Source of the DNA: an uncultured Porphyromonadaceae bacterium
GTDB taxonomy: Bacteria; Bacteroidota; Bacteroidia; Bacteroidales; Muribaculaceae
Direction of reading: 5' to 3'
DNA: 15,631 nucleotides
Assembly (NCBI GenBank): GCA_900555715.1
Contig: USMC01000060.1
Span: 1 to 15,631 of the forward strand
Part shown: positions 13,945 to 15,631 of the stretch, piece after piece
Layout: each line of letters begins with the position of its first letter
Numbering within the stretch: the stretch's first letter is position 1
Made by a program: the position numbers and the translations under genes
The notes under the pieces: generated by a model
What the model saw: the letters and a program-made list of their open reading frames with translations, nothing else
What the model was told of the DNA's origin: nothing
The model's database searches: none

Positions 13945-14364
13945 ATGGATATTTCGCATATCGAACACATCGGCATTGCCGTTCCCTCTCTCGAAGAAGC
14001 TATACCCTTCTACGAGAATATTTTAGGTTTCAAATGCTTTGCAATTGAAGAAGTAGCAGACCAGAAAGTGCGCACAGCGTTCTTCAAAGTCGGTCAGACC
14101 AAGCTTGAACTTCTCGAAGGTACTTCGGAAGACAGCGCCATCAGCAAATTCATTGCAAACAACGGCGGTCGCGGCGGCATTCAGCACATCGCTTTCGCTG
14201 TCGAAGACGGTGTTGCCAACGCTCTCGCAGAAGTAGAGGCAAAAGGGTGCCGTCTCATCGACAAAGCTCCGCGCAAAGGCGCAGAAGGTCTTAACATTGC
14301 GTTCCTTCACCCGAAATCGACCGTAGGTACTCTTGTTGAGCTCTGCGAAGATCCTAACAAATAA
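13945..14364 (+). CDS. mce: Methylmalonyl-CoA epimerase
   Basis: This enzyme interconverts the (R) and (S) forms of methylmalonyl-CoA, linking the B12-dependent mutase to the decarboxylase in the succinate-to-propionate route, or the reverse in propionate use. The 139-residue protein is a two-module vicinal oxygen chelate fold of standard length. The likely metal ligands are H8 (HIEHIGIAV), E55 (KLELLE), H81 (GIQHIAFAV) and E132 (TLVELCE), the expected spacing for the family. RKGAEGLNIAFLHPKST at 110-126 is also typical. The start is preceded by an A/T-rich leader without a Shine-Dalgarno, common in Bacteroidetes. mmdA begins 18 bp after its stop, so the two are one operon. Confidence 0.95.
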   Translation: MDISHIEHIGIAVPSLEEAIPFYENILGFKCFAIEEVADQKVRTAFFKVGQTKLELLEGTSEDSAISKFIANNGGRGGIQHIAFAVEDGVANALAEVEAKGCRLIDKAPRKGAEGLNIAFLHPKSTVGTLVELCEDPNK

Positions 14365-14382
14365 CACATTGAACACTCTACT

Positions 14383-15631
14383 ATGAGCAGCCAACTTGAA
14401 AAAGTAAAAGAACTAATTGAGCTCCGCGCGCAAGCACGTCTTGGCGGCGGTGAGAAAGCCATTCAGAAACAGCACGAACGCGGCAAATACACAGCCCGCG
14501 AACGCATAGCACAGCTTCTTGACGAAGGTTCGTTTGAAGAACTGGATATGTTCATGCGTCACCGCTGCACTAATTTCGGTCAGGAGAAGAAATCATATTT
14601 GGGTGACGGCGTCGTAACCGGATACGGTACTATCGACGGTCGCCTTGTTTATGTTTTCGCACAGGACTTCACTGTCTTCGGCGGTTCCCTGTCGGAAGCT
14701 ATGGCACAGAAAATCTGCAAAATCATGGATATGGCAATGAAGATGGGAGCCCCCGTTATCGGTCTTAACGACTCGGGCGGTGCACGTATCCAGGAGGGCA
14801 TCAACGCTCTCGCCGGCTATTCCGAGATTTTCCAGCGCAACATCATGGCGTCGGGCGTGATACCTCAGATTTCCGCTATTCTCGGTCCTTGCGCAGGCGG
14901 CGCAGTCTATTCGCCCGCGCTTACCGACTTCACCATCATGGCAAAAGGCATCTCCTATATGTTCCTTACAGGTCCGAAGGTCGTTAAGACCGTCACTGGC
15001 GAGGACGTAACTCAGGAAGCTCTCGGCGGTGCGGAAGTTCACTCGCAGAAGAGCGGCGTATGCCATTTCGCAGCAGAAGACGGTGAAGATGCCCTTAAAA
15101 TCATCCGCAAACTCTTCAGCTATATTCCTCAGAACAACCTTGAGGAGGCACCTCTTGTAGAGTGCACCGACCCCATCGACCGTCTGGAGGATTCTCTTAA
15201 CGAAATCATCCCTGATTCGCCGAATAAGCCTTATGATATGTACGAGGTTATCGGTGCTATCATCGATAACGGCGAATTCCTTGAGGTTCAGCGCGACTAC
15301 GCCAAGAATATCATCGTCGGCTTTGCCCGTTTCAACGGTCAGTCGGTCGGCATTGTCGCCAACCAGCCTAAATATCTTGCCGGCGTTCTCGACTGCAATG
15401 CATCGCGCAAGGCAGCACGTTTCGTGCGTTTCTGCGATGCTTTCAATATTCCTCTGGTTACTCTCGTCGATGTTCCTGGCTTCCTTCCCGGTACGGGTCA
15501 GGAATACAATGGCGTCATTCTGCACGGCGCCAAGCTTCTCTACGCTTTCGGCGAAGCAACAGTTCCCAAGGTTACAGTCACACTCCGCAAGAGCTACGGC
15601 GGCAGCCATATCGTGATGAGCTGTAAGCAGC
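14383..15631 (+). CDS. mmdA: Methylmalonyl-CoA decarboxylase/acyl-CoA carboxylase carboxyltransferase subunit (runs off the window)
   Basis: This is the first 416 codons of a biotin-dependent carboxyltransferase of about 515 residues. Next to mce, the best reading is the alpha subunit of methylmalonyl-CoA decarboxylase, which moves the carboxyl group of (S)-methylmalonyl-CoA to a biotin carrier to give propionyl-CoA, in some species coupled to a sodium pump. A propionyl-CoA carboxylase beta chain is the alternative, since the two are nearly alike in sequence. The protein begins MSSQLEKVKELIELR. NDSGGARIQEG and GPCAGGAVYSPALTDF form the acyl-CoA oxyanion site of the N half, and VDVPGFLPGTGQEYNG with LRKSYGGSHIVMSCK forms that of the C half. 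Pump, biotin carrier or mutase genes would be expected beyond the window edge. The frame is open to the last base. Confidence 0.9.
   Translation, partial: MSSQLEKVKELIELRAQARLGGGEKAIQKQHERGKYTARERIAQLLDEGSFEELDMFMRHRCTNFGQEKKSYLGDGVVTGYGTIDGRLVYVFAQDFTVFGGSLSEAMAQKICKIMDMAMKMGAPVIGLNDSGGARIQEGINALAGYSEIFQRNIMASGVIPQISAILGPCAGGAVYSPALTDFTIMAKGISYMFLTGPKVVKTVTGEDVTQEALGGAEVHSQKSGVCHFAAEDGEDALKIIRKLFSYIPQNNLEEAPLVECTDPIDRLEDSLNEIIPDSPNKPYDMYEVIGAIIDNGEFLEVQRDYAKNIIVGFARFNGQSVGIVANQPKYLAGVLDCNASRKAARFVRFCDAFNIPLVTLVDVPGFLPGTGQEYNGVILHGAKLLYAFGEATVPKVTVTLRKSYGGSHIVMSCKQ

Noticed and set aside
1..15631. CRISPR arrays, insertion sequences, tRNA or rRNA genes, phage or defence genes
   Set aside because: No repeat-spacer pattern, transposase, cloverleaf or defence-type domain was found. 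All long frames belong to core metabolism, transport, chaperones or regulation, so I do not claim a new system here.

Overview
The window looks like ordinary chromosome from a Bacteroidales bacterium, most likely a gut member. A Muribaculaceae-like genome of about 50% GC is my guess, not proven. The evidence is fourfold. Five gene starts have an exact TAnnTTTG -7 element, the Bacteroidetes primary-sigma signature. Most starts lack a strong Shine-Dalgarno. SerA is the short type with no ACT domain that I associate with Bacteroidales, and it is paired with serC. An mce-mmdA pair points to the succinate/propionate pathway. I see no mobile element, tRNA, rRNA or CRISPR. Nearly every base is coding. 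The longest gene-free stretches are 13089-13304, 13770-13944 and 2279-2449, and each carries promoter-like signals.

Region 1-2278 (minus strand) reads as one operon, pyrB-pyrI-flavin reductase-glyA. The first three genes overlap by a few bases and glyA, cut by the window edge, follows after 26 bp. pyrB and pyrI form aspartate transcarbamoylase, the committed step of pyrimidine synthesis. glyA makes glycine and methylene-tetrahydrofolate.

Region 2450-4092 (plus) is a two-gene metal unit: a Fur-family regulator whose stop codon overlaps the start of a Cu/Zn-type efflux permease carrying a C-terminal heavy-metal-associated (HMA) domain. Converging on it are a small alpha-helical (HEAT-like) protein of unknown role (4100-4648) and, upstream of that, a MscS-type mechanosensitive channel (4728-6239).

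Region 6356-10692 (plus) holds ispE (isoprenoid precursors), grpE-dnaJ (Hsp70 co-chaperones, 6 bp apart) and an NhaC-type antiporter with a TTG start. A hairpin follows dnaJ. A strong bidirectional terminator separates the antiporter from the convergent serC-serA operon.

Region 10773-13088 (minus) holds serC then serA, the first two steps specific to serine synthesis. It also holds a 60-residue protein upstream of serC with its own terminator. The U-tract of that terminator overlaps the -33 element of a near-perfect serC promoter. Serine from SerC/SerA would feed the GlyA reaction encoded at the other end of the window.

Region 13305-15631 (plus) holds an Lrp/AsnC regulator, methylmalonyl-CoA epimerase (mce) and the start of the carboxyltransferase subunit of methylmalonyl-CoA decarboxylase (mmdA), which runs off the window. 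The window is mostly well-known housekeeping biology. The items most worth a second look are the small protein upstream of serC, the repeat at the serC transcription start, and the TGCA cluster in front of the Fur/efflux unit.
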